Notes: generated by a model not told the origin, from the sequence alone. A stretch of 64,000 nucleotides of DNA from an uncultured Phocaeicola sp. (GCA_944320845.1 CALUJA010000003.1:124001-188000); one strand, 5' to 3'. Positions 54,672-64,000 are shown, numbered from the stretch's first letter. Numbers and translations: made by a program.

Positions 54672-54959
54672 TTATACCACCGAAATCTTTTCATACTTTT
54701 TCCGTAACGGAGGCTGATAAACAATCTTCGCATAGCAGTCCAAACAAATGGGATAGTATATCACCGTATCTTCATGCGGCTTGATTTTTCCTCCGATGTC
54801 ATTGCGCAGCTTTTCATACTGAGCATCCGTCAGCAGACACTCGAATACACTGTAGTTTACACGGACTCCCACTTTCTCCAACAGCTTCACAACACGGTTC
54901 CGGCGTCTGTCATCAGACACATCATACGCCACCACAATAAAATTCTTCTTCGCTCTCAT
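54672..54959 (-). CDS. cas2: Cas2 spacer-acquisition protein
   Basis: A 95-residue ferredoxin-fold protein that joins Cas1 in inserting new spacers. FIVVAYDVSDDRRRNRVVKL carries the early aspartate of Cas2, and VRVNYSVFECLLTD and DTVIYYPICLDCYAKI follow. The ATG at 54959 overlaps the cas1 stop by one base; a GTG two codons earlier is also possible. It lies between the leader and cas1, same direction. Confidence 0.92.
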   Translation of the reverse strand: MRAKKNFIVVAYDVSDDRRRNRVVKLLEKVGVRVNYSVFECLLTDAQYEKLRNDIGGKIKPHEDTVIYYPICLDCYAKIVYQPPLRKKYEKISVV

Positions 54960-56014
54960 CACCACTTGGCTATATAAGGTTTGTAATGTTTTCCTGTATC
55001 AATGAAATCGGCTATCTCTTTCGCCTGCCGGCGGATAATCTGTTCCATCGTCAGTTCCTCTCCCCGATACCGTTCGTAACGGTTCAACCGTTCAAGTATG
55101 CTTTTGGCCAACAGTTTTCGGGTATCGTCCGACAGAAGCCCCTTTTCTATTTTCAGCTGCTTGCCCTTTTGCACCAAAGTTATGACAACTCTGTCCACCA
55201 CCTGCGAACGAAACATTTCCACCACATCATAAACAAACGTAGGCTTGCCCGACTGGCGCACATGGATAATGCTGTCAAACGGATTCAACTTTGCCCCAAG
55301 CAATGCCTGCCATACCCGTGCATATAAAATGGCATAACCGTAATTAAGCATACAGTTCACCAAGTCCGTCGCTCCTTTCCGCTCCCGCTTTACGAATCCC
55401 ACTTCATCATCCGAAAGCAGTTCGCGAATATACGCCCAATATCTTACAGCACCTTGCGACTCATACCCCACCAGCAAAGTCAGAAAATCTTCATCATCCG
55501 TATGGTCGGCTTGCAGAAATTCCCTGAAACGGACATGAAATGCAGCCATATCTTCATATTTGCTTTTCAGTGCATCGTAACAACGCTTATGATATTTATG
55601 GAAATATTTCAAAAGACTAAACTGATTGCGAAGCTTTGCCCGCACAATGGAAGAGGCCAGTTCCATCCGCATTTCCGTACCACACCGGGCCTGCTTGTTC
55701 CACAATGTGCTTTCGATGTATTTATTCGACAAGATTGAACCGGTATGCACCCCCGAAGAATTAAAGAAGTCGATGGTTATCTTATTGGCCAGGCAGTAAT
55801 CAATCAGATTGGAAGACAATGTCACCCCCTTGCTGCTAATGGTTATGTGTGAAAGCATGCCAACCGGAATCTGACGCACAATCTTCCCCTGCTGTTTCAC
55901 AGTAACCCCTTTACCCGAAAGCCCTACAAAACAACCGTAAGTGTTTATCAAAAGTTCACTGCATTCAGCCTCACGCTTGAACCGAGAATGATTGTATATT
56001 AATCTGATAATCAA
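54959..56014 (-). CDS. cas1: Cas1 integrase
   Basis: A 351-residue metal-dependent integrase that inserts spacers at the leader end. The catalytic triad appears as the glutamate region in YESQGAVRYWAYI (about residue 190), the histidine in SIIHVRQSGKPTFVYD (about 255) and the aspartate of VYDVVEMF. The N-terminal INTYGCFVGLSGKGVTV strand is typical. No in-frame ATG exists early: the frame opens at TTG 56014, and the other candidate TTG is at 55951, just before INTYG. An ATG nearby (in GAATGCAGTGAA) is out of frame. The start is thus uncertain. Confidence 0.92.
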   Translation of the reverse strand: MIIRLIYNHSRFKREAECSELLINTYGCFVGLSGKGVTVKQQGKIVRQIPVGMLSHITISSKGVTLSSNLIDYCLANKITIDFFNSSGVHTGSILSNKYIESTLWNKQARCGTEMRMELASSIVRAKLRNQFSLLKYFHKYHKRCYDALKSKYEDMAAFHVRFREFLQADHTDDEDFLTLLVGYESQGAVRYWAYIRELLSDDEVGFVKRERKGATDLVNCMLNYGYAILYARVWQALLGAKLNPFDSIIHVRQSGKPTFVYDVVEMFRSQVVDRVVITLVQKGKQLKIEKGLLSDDTRKLLAKSILERLNRYERYRGEELTMEQIIRRQAKEIADFIDTGKHYKPYIAKW

Positions 56015-56337
56015 TCTATATATCAGGTTTTATCGTTTATTTGGTACCGTATAGTTCCCATATTCTGTTGTTTTCCCAAAGGTTATTACTATTTTCCCCC
56101 ACTGTCTAATGAAAACTTTTCATTTTGAGGTATGGCATTGATGTTCCATAATGGATACATTTGAAACCACCTCATAATAGCAAGGTCATAATTCTATCGG
56201 ACATATCAAATAAATATGTGCCGTAATAAACTGAATCACTAAACAGTAGATTATCATAGTTAAGCTCTAATTATTACATCAAATATACTGCATATTGGAG
56301 AAAATGTAGTAATTTTGCAGACAACAAGAGAATTAAA
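56015..56337 (+). promoter_or_regulatory. gap between cas1 and abiE with possible abiE promoter
   Basis: 323 A/T-rich bases. TAATTTTG at 56310-56317, 21 bases before the abiEi start, matches the -7 consensus. The -33 element is unclear (TTGG at 56295 is too close). A cas1 promoter was not identified. No gene was seen. Confidence 0.45.
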
Positions 56338-56913
56338 ATGAATATAACGGAATATATAACTCTTAATGGCGGCTACATATCGTCAGCGGAAGCCAAAAAG
56401 GTATCACTATATGACCAGTTATTGTATGGTACGAGAACCGGGCGGATTATACGATTGCGCCGAGGCGTATACGCACTCAATAATGGACTTGCCAAGCAAA
56501 TGATTGATGTCGAAACATTGGTACCAGGTGGTGTGTTGTGTCTTTATTCCGCATGGTCGTATCATGAGCTTACAACTCAAATTCCACAAGCATACCACAT
56601 TGCGGTAGAACGCACACGACGGATAACGCTTCCTGTGTTCCCGCCTATTGAACTTAGTTTTATGACACAAAAGGCTTATGAGCTTGGAGTTATTGAAGTG
56701 GAGGTTGACGGTTTCAAGGTCAAGGTCTATGATTTGGAAAAATCAGTTTGCGATGCCATCAAGTATCGGAATAAGATAGGCTTGGATGTAAGTTCCGAAA
56801 TATTCAATAACTATCTGTCGCGTAAAGAACGTGATATTACCCGTCTCTATGAATACGCATCGCAACTGCGAGTAGGTAAAAAAATTGATGAGCTGATAAA
56901 ATTTATTCTATAA
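56338..56913 (+). CDS. AbiEi-family antitoxin
   Basis: A 191-residue protein of the type IV AbiEi antitoxin group. The N-terminal winged helix (YISSAEAKKVSLYDQLLYGT, then TGRIIRLRRGVYAL) binds its own promoter in known members, and the C-terminal part (LSFMTQKAYELGVIEVEVDG, VYDLEKSVCDAIKYR) counteracts the toxin. The stop TAA overlaps the toxin ATG by one base (TAATG). First gene of a defence block after the CRISPR locus. Confidence 0.9.
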   Translation: MNITEYITLNGGYISSAEAKKVSLYDQLLYGTRTGRIIRLRRGVYALNNGLAKQMIDVETLVPGGVLCLYSAWSYHELTTQIPQAYHIAVERTRRITLPVFPPIELSFMTQKAYELGVIEVEVDGFKVKVYDLEKSVCDAIKYRNKIGLDVSSEIFNNYLSRKERDITRLYEYASQLRVGKKIDELIKFIL

Positions 56914-57785
56914 TGAGCAAGACATATACAAACTCAGGAAAATCGGTTAAGGAACGGCTGCTGAATTTATCAAGAGCGGAACACTACAATCCGCAAATGA
57001 TGATTTCCCGTTACATGCAGGAACGGCTGCTTTATCGTTTGTCCATCAGCAACTACCGTGAGCGTTTTATCCTAAAGGGCGGTGCGTTGCTTTATGCTCA
57101 CGACCGCTTTGAAGCCCGTCCGACCTTGGATATAGACTTTATGGCAACCCGTATCAACAATGATAAAGAGAACATCAAACGAATTGTCAAGGAAATATGC
57201 AACGTCGAATGTGTTCTTGACGGAGCCGACTATGACGCTGATACGGTAGAAGCGGAGGATATAACGGTAAACAAGGAATATCACGGAGTACGTGTTTCTG
57301 TCGTTGCTCATCTAGACACTGCCTGTCAGCGCGTATCTATGGATATAGGTTTTGGCGATGTCGTTACTCCTGCACCTCAAGAACTGGCTTTTCCTGCTTT
57401 GATTGATACCGTGCCGCAAGCGGAGATAAAGGCTTATTCATTGGAAACTGTCGTTGCGGAAAAGTTCCATGCCATGATAGTTCTCTCTTTGGCCAATAGT
57501 CGTATGAAGGACTTCTTTGATGTCTATCGTATTCTAGTGACAGACAGAGTGGATAGTGAAATACTGTCAGATGCTATTGCGTCTACTTTTGCAAACAGGG
57601 AAACTGGTTATCGAGAGAATCACCCCTTATTTACCGAAGAGTTTTTCTCATCGAAAGACCGCCAATCCTTCTGGAATGGTTTTCTGCGGAAAATAAAATA
57701 TCCGGAATCCATAGATTTTCAGACTGTCGGCCTATTGATAAGAGAACGACTGCAACCTTATTGGGAATCACTAAGAAACGAGTAA
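56913..57785 (+). CDS. AbiEii-family nucleotidyltransferase toxin
   Basis: A 290-residue nucleotidyltransferase-like toxin. FILKGGALLYAHDRFEARPT followed by LDIDFMATR contains the GG and DxD of the active site, and LETVVAEKFHAMIVLSLANS is the conserved later block. AbiEii modifies host RNA or nucleotides and gives abortive phage defence. Paired with abiEi by a one-base overlap. hsdM follows 23 bases later. Confidence 0.92.
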   Translation: MSKTYTNSGKSVKERLLNLSRAEHYNPQMMISRYMQERLLYRLSISNYRERFILKGGALLYAHDRFEARPTLDIDFMATRINNDKENIKRIVKEICNVECVLDGADYDADTVEAEDITVNKEYHGVRVSVVAHLDTACQRVSMDIGFGDVVTPAPQELAFPALIDTVPQAEIKAYSLETVVAEKFHAMIVLSLANSRMKDFFDVYRILVTDRVDSEILSDAIASTFANRETGYRENHPLFTEEFFSSKDRQSFWNGFLRKIKYPESIDFQTVGLLIRERLQPYWESLRNE

Positions 57786-57808
57786 GGAAATATTTACGAA
57801 TTTAGATA

Positions 57809-60586
57809 ATGAACAAACAGCAATTAGCGAATAAAATATGGGCATCGGCAAATAAGATGCGCTCAAAGATTGAGGCCAATGAATATAAGGACTACATCCT
57901 TGGTTTCATCTTCTACAAATTTCTGTCGGAGCAGGAAGTTAAGTTCCTTTTGGACGAAGGACTGACAAAAGATGATTTTGAGAATGAAATAAACGAGGAG
58001 CATCCTGAGAATGTAGACTGGATTCAAAATCGTATTGGTTATTTTATTGCATATGAGAATCTGTATTCCACATGGATTGATGCCAAACACGATTTTTCTG
58101 TGGCAAATGTACGCGACGCACTTTCCGCATTCAATCGTCTTATTTCTCCAAGCCACAAGAAAGTGTTTGAAGGTATTTTCGAAACATTACAAGACGGCTT
58201 AAAAAAATTGGGTGGTACCGAGGGGGAACAGACAAAGGCTGTCCGTAATTTACTCGACCTTATCAAAGATATTCCCATGAATGGTCAACAGGATTATGAC
58301 GTATTGGGTTTTATCTATGAGTATCTTATCAGCCAATTTGCAGCTAATGCCGGGAAAAAGGCAGGAGAGTTCTATACGCCGCATGAAGTTTCGCTTCTAA
58401 TGTCCGAAATTGTCGCTCATCATCTGAGAGACCGGCAGAACATATCTATCTATGACCCTACAAGTGGCTCAGGCTCGCTGCTTATCAATATCGGCAAATC
58501 TGTTGCCCGTCACATACAGGCTTCTAACAGCATAAAGTATTATGCACAAGAATTAAAGAAGAACACCTTCAACCTGACCCGAATGAATCTTGTGATGCGT
58601 GAGATCATTCCGGATAATATTGTGGCTCGCAATGGTGATACGCTGGAACACGACTGGCCGTATTTCGAGGACGGAGACCGTGAGGGGACATATCACTGTC
58701 TTCATGTAGATGCTGTGGTAAGCAATCCTCCCTATTCGCAAAGTTGGATACCACCACGCAAAAGCAAGACAGGCATTCAAATTAAGATAGACCCGCGTTT
58801 TGATTATGGAATTGCTCCCAAAGGAAAGGCAGATTATGCCTTTCTGCTCCATGATCTCTATCATCTAAAAAGCGACGGCATCATGACTATCGTTCTTCCT
58901 CATGGAGTATTGTTTAGAGGAGAACCGGGTGATTTGTCAGAAGGTTCTATCCGCCAAAAACTAATCGAGAACAATCATATTGATGCGATTATAGGATTGC
59001 CTGCCGACATCTTTTTCGGCACAGGTATTCCTACTATCGTGATAGTGCTTCGCAAAGATCGCACAGAGAATGATGTACTCATTATTGATGCCTCTAAAGG
59101 CTTCAAAAAGGAGGGAAAGAAGAACAAACTCCGGGCATCTGACATCAAGCGTATAGTTGATACCTACATAGAACGACAGAGTATCTCAGGATTCTCCCGT
59201 GTGGTAGACAAAGATGAAATCCGGCAGAATGGTTATAATTTGAATATTCCCCGTTATGTAAGCTCATCGGAAGCTCCCGAAACATGGGATATGTATTCTA
59301 TCATGTTCGGTGGTGTTCCTAAGAATGAACTGGATGTATTCAGAGTGTATTTTGAAGCGTTTCAAGGACTGGAAACAGACTTATTTGCTGCAACTGATAC
59401 GCCATACACACATGTGGTAGTCTCTGACTTGGCTGAAACAGTCAAGAGCCATCAGGCAGTAAAATCGTTTGCGAATACTTACAATGACGCTTTCGGGACA
59501 TTGGATGTTTTTTTGAAAGAGCGGCTGATTGAACAAATGGAAAATCTGAATATTGCCCAAGAAGAAGAGAACATCACTAAGCATATTTTCTCCTGTTTGG
59601 AGCGAGTGCCACTAATAGACCGTTATGAGGCTTACCAGTTATTTGCCGACAAATGGATTATTATTGCACAAGATTTAGAAACGATACAATCAGAGGGTTT
59701 CGGTGCAACCCGCATAGTTGATCCCAATATGGTAATCAAAAAGAAAGACGAAAAAGAATATGAGGTACAGGAAGGCTGGATAGGACGTGTGTTGCCGTTC
59801 GACCTTGTTCAGACCACCCATTTGAAAGATGAGTGGACAGTTCTTCGCAACAAAGAAGAACGGCTTGAAAAAGCGACTGCCGAAATGGAGACCACGTTTG
59901 ACGAATTGGACGAGGACGAACGCAATGAGGTCTCGAACGATGATGGTGTGTTGACTATTAAAGAAGTGGAAAGAAGATTGGGTGAACTTTTGGCTGACGT
60001 GGAAACAGAAGAAATCAATATACTGGATGACTATCTGCTTTGTTCATGCAAGAAAGAGAGAATCAACTTTATTAAAGCTCATTCAGAAGTGGACTGGCAA
60101 AGCATGGAACAGGCAAAGGATAGCACATACGCACCAAAGACAGTAAAGGCGCAGATTGCCAGCCTTCGGGCCAATTATCCTTTTAACGAAGACAGTACAG
60201 AAGCAAAGCTCATCAAGATTTCTTCGCTGGCAGTTGAAATCAAGCAATTAAAGAGTGAAATCAAAATTGAAACTTCTGTATTGCATGAACGCACCAAGGA
60301 AGTGATAGAGAACGAACTGACAGACGATGACATCCGTGAATTGCTTTCTATAAAATGGATTGGAACACTCTATAACCATTTGATGCAGCTTCCACATACT
60401 GTGGTTGACAATTTTATCCAACAATTGGATGCCCTTGTAAAGAAGTATGACACAACGCTTGTGGATGTTGAACGGGATATTCAGGAGGCTTCACAATCGT
60501 TGTCCGCTATGATTGATGAACTGACAGGTTCTGATTATGACTTGGCTGCTCTCACCGAGTTCAAAAAACTGCTTGCTAACGAATAA
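57809..60586 (+). CDS. hsdM: type I restriction-modification DNA methylase subunit, extended C-terminus
   Basis: A 925-residue adenine methyltransferase. The HsdM N-terminal domain (KIWASANKMRSKIEANEYKD) is followed by the SAM-binding motif I IYDPTSGSGSLLIN (about residue 214) and the catalytic motif AVVSNPPYSQSW (about 304-315), so the ancestral core is intact. After about residue 510 it has some 400 extra residues, largely helical and charged (EERLEKATAEMETTFDELDE), far longer than HsdM of ~500 residues. It methylates adenine in the site chosen by HsdS. Starts 23 bases after abiEii, ends 11 bases before hsdS. Confidence 0.9.
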   Translation: MNKQQLANKIWASANKMRSKIEANEYKDYILGFIFYKFLSEQEVKFLLDEGLTKDDFENEINEEHPENVDWIQNRIGYFIAYENLYSTWIDAKHDFSVANVRDALSAFNRLISPSHKKVFEGIFETLQDGLKKLGGTEGEQTKAVRNLLDLIKDIPMNGQQDYDVLGFIYEYLISQFAANAGKKAGEFYTPHEVSLLMSEIVAHHLRDRQNISIYDPTSGSGSLLINIGKSVARHIQASNSIKYYAQELKKNTFNLTRMNLVMREIIPDNIVARNGDTLEHDWPYFEDGDREGTYHCLHVDAVVSNPPYSQSWIPPRKSKTGIQIKIDPRFDYGIAPKGKADYAFLLHDLYHLKSDGIMTIVLPHGVLFRGEPGDLSEGSIRQKLIENNHIDAIIGLPADIFFGTGIPTIVIVLRKDRTENDVLIIDASKGFKKEGKKNKLRASDIKRIVDTYIERQSISGFSRVVDKDEIRQNGYNLNIPRYVSSSEAPETWDMYSIMFGGVPKNELDVFRVYFEAFQGLETDLFAATDTPYTHVVVSDLAETVKSHQAVKSFANTYNDAFGTLDVFLKERLIEQMENLNIAQEEENITKHIFSCLERVPLIDRYEAYQLFADKWIIIAQDLETIQSEGFGATRIVDPNMVIKKKDEKEYEVQEGWIGRVLPFDLVQTTHLKDEWTVLRNKEERLEKATAEMETTFDELDEDERNEVSNDDGVLTIKEVERRLGELLADVETEEINILDDYLLCSCKKERINFIKAHSEVDWQSMEQAKDSTYAPKTVKAQIASLRANYPFNEDSTEAKLIKISSLAVEIKQLKSEIKIETSVLHERTKEVIENELTDDDIRELLSIKWIGTLYNHLMQLPHTVVDNFIQQLDALVKKYDTTLVDVERDIQEASQSLSAMIDELTGSDYDLAALTEFKKLLANE

Positions 60587-60597
60587 CACAAAGGACA

Positions 60598-61848
60598 ATG
60601 GAAAAGAATAAACCGGAAATAAGATTCAAAGGTTTTGAGGAAGAATGGGAATCCCATCAACTCAACTATTACCTTGTTGTTTCATCTGACAAAAATCAAT
60701 CAGAGGAATACAACAAGTATGATATATACTCTGTTTCTCGTGAGTATGGGGTTATAAATCAAATAGCGTATCAAGGAAAGTCTTTTGCAGGAGCATCACT
60801 TACAAACTATGGAGTAGTGTCTACAGGAGATGTAGTTTACACAAAATCTCCACTAAAATCTCAACCTTACGGTATAATCAAAACGAATGAAGGACAAGCA
60901 GGAATCGTTTCTGCTCTTTACGGCGTCTTTCATCCGTCAGAAAAAGTCAATTCTACATTTGTGCAAACATATTTTGAACTTGACAGCAGACTGAATGATT
61001 ATCTTCGCCCATTAGTTAACAAAGGAGCAAAGAATACGTTGCTTATAAGTGATGAAGACTCGTTGAATGGGAATGTCGTATTCCCTAAAAAAGATGAACA
61101 AGAAAAGCTTGTCGCATTGTTCAGTACTCTTGATAAGCTCATTCGCAAACTTGAACTAAAGTTGGAGAAGCTGCGCAATATCAAGCAATCGCTTCTAAAA
61201 CAAATGTTTACAAATGTTAATGGGGGGGGGTGCGCAGCACCGTTGATAAGATTCAAGAACTATAATGGAGACTGGCAGATGACTAAACTTGGTGATATGA
61301 CAGAAAGAGTAGTAAGAAAGAACTCCAATTTAGAATCGTCATTACCTCTAACCGTATCTGCTCAAAATGGATTGATAGATCAAGGTGAGTTTTTTAATTC
61401 CCGTATAGCGAGTAAAGATGTATCTGGCTATTATCTAATAAGAAAAGGAGAATTTGCTTATAACAAAAGTTCATCAGAGGGCTATCCTTATGGAGCGATA
61501 AAACGTTTGGACAAGTATGAAAAAGGAGTACTATCCACTTTATATATTGTGTTTGCATTAAACAATTCTATGGTTGATTCTGACTATATTGTTGCATTCT
61601 ATGATACAAATTATTGGCACGAAGAAATTGTAAAAAGAGCAGCCGAAGGAGCAAGAAATCATGGCTTGCTTAATATTTCTGCTGAGGATTTTTTTGATAT
61701 GTCTATTACTTTGCCTATAGACAAAAATGAACAATATGAAGTTGGACATTATTTTATTCTCTTGGATAAAATAATAACTGATAACAGAGATAAATTATCA
61801 AAAATACGAACCATGAAGCAAAGTCTCTTGCAAAAGATGTTTGCTTGA
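60598..61848 (+). CDS. hsdS: type I restriction-modification specificity subunit
   Basis: A 416-residue specificity subunit with two target-recognition domains. Each is followed by a spacer helix: EKLVALFSTLDKLIRKLELK (about residues 164-200) and YEVGHYFILLDKIITDNRDK (C-terminal), the usual half-length repeats. The two halves are joined by a nine-G tract (61222-61230) coding three glycines at residues 209-211. Loss or gain of one G would shift frame and leave only the first half. The gene reads through as written (on state). Confidence 0.9.
   Translation: MEKNKPEIRFKGFEEEWESHQLNYYLVVSSDKNQSEEYNKYDIYSVSREYGVINQIAYQGKSFAGASLTNYGVVSTGDVVYTKSPLKSQPYGIIKTNEGQAGIVSALYGVFHPSEKVNSTFVQTYFELDSRLNDYLRPLVNKGAKNTLLISDEDSLNGNVVFPKKDEQEKLVALFSTLDKLIRKLELKLEKLRNIKQSLLKQMFTNVNGGGCAAPLIRFKNYNGDWQMTKLGDMTERVVRKNSNLESSLPLTVSAQNGLIDQGEFFNSRIASKDVSGYYLIRKGEFAYNKSSSEGYPYGAIKRLDKYEKGVLSTLYIVFALNNSMVDSDYIVAFYDTNYWHEEIVKRAAEGARNHGLLNISAEDFFDMSITLPIDKNEQYEVGHYFILLDKIITDNRDKLSKIRTMKQSLLQKMFA
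61222..61230 (+). repeat. nine-G homopolymer inside hsdS
   Basis: T followed by GGGGGGGGG and then TGCGCAGCAC. It sits in the joint between the two halves of the specificity protein. Slip-strand length changes here would switch specificity. Confidence 0.95.
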
Positions 61849-61871
61849 TATAGATATATGGAGGACTGATT

Positions 61872-64000
61872 ATGAGATTTGAGCATGAAACCCCATTTGA
61901 AGAGGCTGTTGTTGCGGAACTTATCCGCAATGGCTGGTCTCCGAATGTATTGAAATACCCGACAGAGAAAGAACTGATACAAAACTGGGCGGACATTCTG
62001 TTTCAGAATAACAGCGGAATAGACCGCTTGAATGATCAACCGCTGACAGATGGCGAAATGCGGCAAATCATAGACCAAATAGAAGAACTTAAAACTCCTG
62101 TGGCTCTGAACGGCTTCATCAATGGCAAAACCATCAGTATCACACGAGACAATCCTCATGATCCCGAACATTTGGGTAAAGAAGTCAGTCTTTCAATCTA
62201 CAACCGATTGGAGATAGCTGGAGGAAAAAGCCGCTATCAGATTGTACGACAGCCTCGTTTTGAACGAGGCAAACGGGTTTTACCCGAACGCCGAGGCGAT
62301 TTGATGCTTCTTATCAACGGTATGCCGGTAATACATGTTGAATTAAAGAGCAGTAAAGTGCCAACCATACAGGCTGCTAACCAGATAGCCAAATATTCGC
62401 ACGAAGGTATTTTTACCAAACTGTTCTCATTGGTGCAGATATTCGTGGCCATGAATCCTGAGGAAACGCTCTACTTCGCAAACCCAGGTATGGAAGGAAA
62501 GTTCAATCGGGATTATTATTTCCATTGGGCAGACTCCAACAACGAGCCGATCAACGACTGGAAAGAAGTGACATCGAAGTTACTGTCTATCCCAATGGCT
62601 CATCGGATGATAGGTTTCTACACGATAGCAGACAAAGAGGATGGCATCTTGAAAGTTCTGCGCAGCTACCAGTATTATGCTGCCAATGCAATCAGCACAA
62701 AAGTAGCAAAAGCCGACTGGAACGCACGAGAACAAAAGGGTGGTTATATCTGGCATACGACAGGGTCTGGAAAGACAATGACCAGTTTCAAGGCAGCCCA
62801 ACTTATTGCCGAATCGGGAGATGCCGACAAAGTGGTATTCCTTGTCGATCGTATAGAGCTTGGTAATCAAAGCCTTGAGAATTATCGGAATTTTGCATGT
62901 GACAGCGAAAATATACAAGATACGGACAATACCGACATTCTGATAGATCATCTCAAAGATGACGGTGTAAAAAGCACATTGATTGTAACATCCATACAAA
63001 AAATGAGCAGGGTTAATACCGGTGAGATTGGCAAACGAGCCGCAGACCTTGCGGATATACAGCGAAAACATATCGTTTTTATCGTGGACGAGTGCCACCG
63101 CAGTACTTTTGGCGATATGCTCATTACCATAAAGGAAACATTTCCCCGTGCGCTTTTCTTCGGTTTTACAGGTACACCCATTAAGGATGAGAACCAAAAG
63201 AATATGAATACCACACAAACAGTGTTCGGAGAACCTTTGCATCAATATCTGCTTGCCGACGGAATAAGAGACAAGAATGTGCTTGGTTTTGAACCAAAGC
63301 TGGTGGAGACTTACAAGCAACGTGATTTGCGACGTGCCGTAGCCTTGGAAAGAGCTAAGGCCAACAATGAGGCAGAAGCAATGGCTGATAACAGGAAAAA
63401 AGAGATCTATCTGAAATATACGCAAGGAACGAATGTACCTATGGCTGGCTACATGGCTGATGATGGGTCTTATATAAAAGGAATAGAAGATTTCTTGCCA
63501 GAAAGCCAATACAACTGTGACAAGCACCATAGGGCAGTAGTTGGTGACATTAAAGATTGCTGGAATACGCTTAGTCAATGTGGAAAATTCCATGCCATCC
63601 TTGCCACATATAGCATTCCTGAAGCCATTTCCTACTATCGCCTGTTAAAAGACGAAATGCCGGATTTGAATGTAACGGCACTGTTTGATCCTTCGATTGA
63701 CAATGTTGATGGTGCTGAATATAAAGAGGACGGATTGGTTGAAATCCTCGAGGGATATAAGGAGATGTTCGGAAAGGAATATACTATTCCTATGCATGCG
63801 CAATTCAAGGTCGATGTATCACTTCGCCTTGCTCATAAAGAACCATACAATAACATCGCCTCTGAACCAGAAAAGCAGATAAATATTCTTATTGTGGTCA
63901 ACCAGATGCTTACAGGTTTTGACTCAAAATGGATCAATACGCTCTACATCGACAAAATGATGGAGTATGAGAATATCATTCAAGCCTTTAGCCGGACAAA
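61872..64000 (+). CDS. hsdR: type I restriction endonuclease R subunit (partial, runs off the window)
   Basis: The reading frame is open from ATG 61872 to the end of the window, 709 codons without a stop. The N-terminal nuclease fits the PD-(D/E)XK pattern (GDLMLLINGMPVIHVELKSS: D...ELK, about residues 141-160). The translocase has Walker A HTTGSGKT (about 294), motif II VDECHRSTF (about 404) and motif III GFTGTP. It moves DNA through the complex and cuts it at a distance from the site. Third gene of the hsd operon, 23 bases after hsdS. Confidence 0.93.
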   Translation, partial: MRFEHETPFEEAVVAELIRNGWSPNVLKYPTEKELIQNWADILFQNNSGIDRLNDQPLTDGEMRQIIDQIEELKTPVALNGFINGKTISITRDNPHDPEHLGKEVSLSIYNRLEIAGGKSRYQIVRQPRFERGKRVLPERRGDLMLLINGMPVIHVELKSSKVPTIQAANQIAKYSHEGIFTKLFSLVQIFVAMNPEETLYFANPGMEGKFNRDYYFHWADSNNEPINDWKEVTSKLLSIPMAHRMIGFYTIADKEDGILKVLRSYQYYAANAISTKVAKADWNAREQKGGYIWHTTGSGKTMTSFKAAQLIAESGDADKVVFLVDRIELGNQSLENYRNFACDSENIQDTDNTDILIDHLKDDGVKSTLIVTSIQKMSRVNTGEIGKRAADLADIQRKHIVFIVDECHRSTFGDMLITIKETFPRALFFGFTGTPIKDENQKNMNTTQTVFGEPLHQYLLADGIRDKNVLGFEPKLVETYKQRDLRRAVALERAKANNEAEAMADNRKKEIYLKYTQGTNVPMAGYMADDGSYIKGIEDFLPESQYNCDKHHRAVVGDIKDCWNTLSQCGKFHAILATYSIPEAISYYRLLKDEMPDLNVTALFDPSIDNVDGAEYKEDGLVEILEGYKEMFGKEYTIPMHAQFKVDVSLRLAHKEPYNNIASEPEKQINILIVVNQMLTGFDSKWINTLYIDKMMEYENIIQAFSRT

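Overview
The window looks like a chromosomal segment of a gut Bacteroidales bacterium (Bacteroides/Phocaeicola type). The signs are Bacteroidetes promoters with a TAnnTTTG -7 box and a TTTG-like -33 box, few Shine-Dalgarno sequences, TonB-dependent receptors with a CarboxypepD_reg-like N-terminus, DUF4923, DUF2582 and DUF5715 proteins, and a coaX / outer-membrane-protein / TPR / lptC / GldE-like operon. No plasmid, prophage or transposase gene was recognised.

Layout. 1-9000: a lipoprotein, a giant Dna2/UPF1-like helicase with a PD-(D/E)XK-like segment and an unusual C-terminal extension, a short-chain dehydrogenase, a MATE exporter and galE. 9100-14415: a minus-strand envelope operon (coaX, outer-membrane protein, TPR protein, lptC, CNNM/CBS GldE-like protein). 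14650-19163: a MarR-controlled tripartite efflux operon (MarR, TolC, HlyD/EmrA, MFS/EmrB). 19266-28019: assorted housekeeping and regulatory genes (NlpE-like lipoprotein, esterase, DUF4130 protein, truA, DUF5715, AraC, DUF2582, K+/H+ antiporter, YeiH). 28358-38196: clpB, a TonB receptor with a DUF362 protein, nadC, rlmH, a glucosaminidase, cdd and an initiator tRNA. 38407-43410: a TonB receptor followed by a lipoprotein with an internal tandem duplication.

43537-56014 is the most interesting part: a complete type III-B (Cmr) CRISPR-Cas locus on the minus strand. One operon of overlapping genes runs cas6, an NrN-like DHH phosphodiesterase, a CorA-family membrane effector, a small unknown two-TM coiled-coil protein, cmr1, cmr2/cas10 (intact GGDD, no HD domain), cmr3, cmr4, cmr5, cmr6 and a NYN-domain putative nuclease. 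An eight-repeat array, its leader and cas2-cas1 lie upstream. CorA plus NrN is the hallmark of the type III systems shown in Bacteroides fragilis to signal with SAM-AMP rather than cyclic oligoadenylate. No CARF protein is present here. The inferred logic is that target RNA binding switches on Cas10, the nucleotide opens CorA in the membrane, and NrN removes the signal. The small TM protein and the NYN protein have no established role and are the best candidates for something undescribed.

56338-64000 continues the defence island: an AbiE toxin-antitoxin pair, then a type I restriction-modification operon (hsdM, hsdS, hsdR running off the window). hsdS has a nine-G tract between its two target-recognition halves, a likely phase-variation switch.
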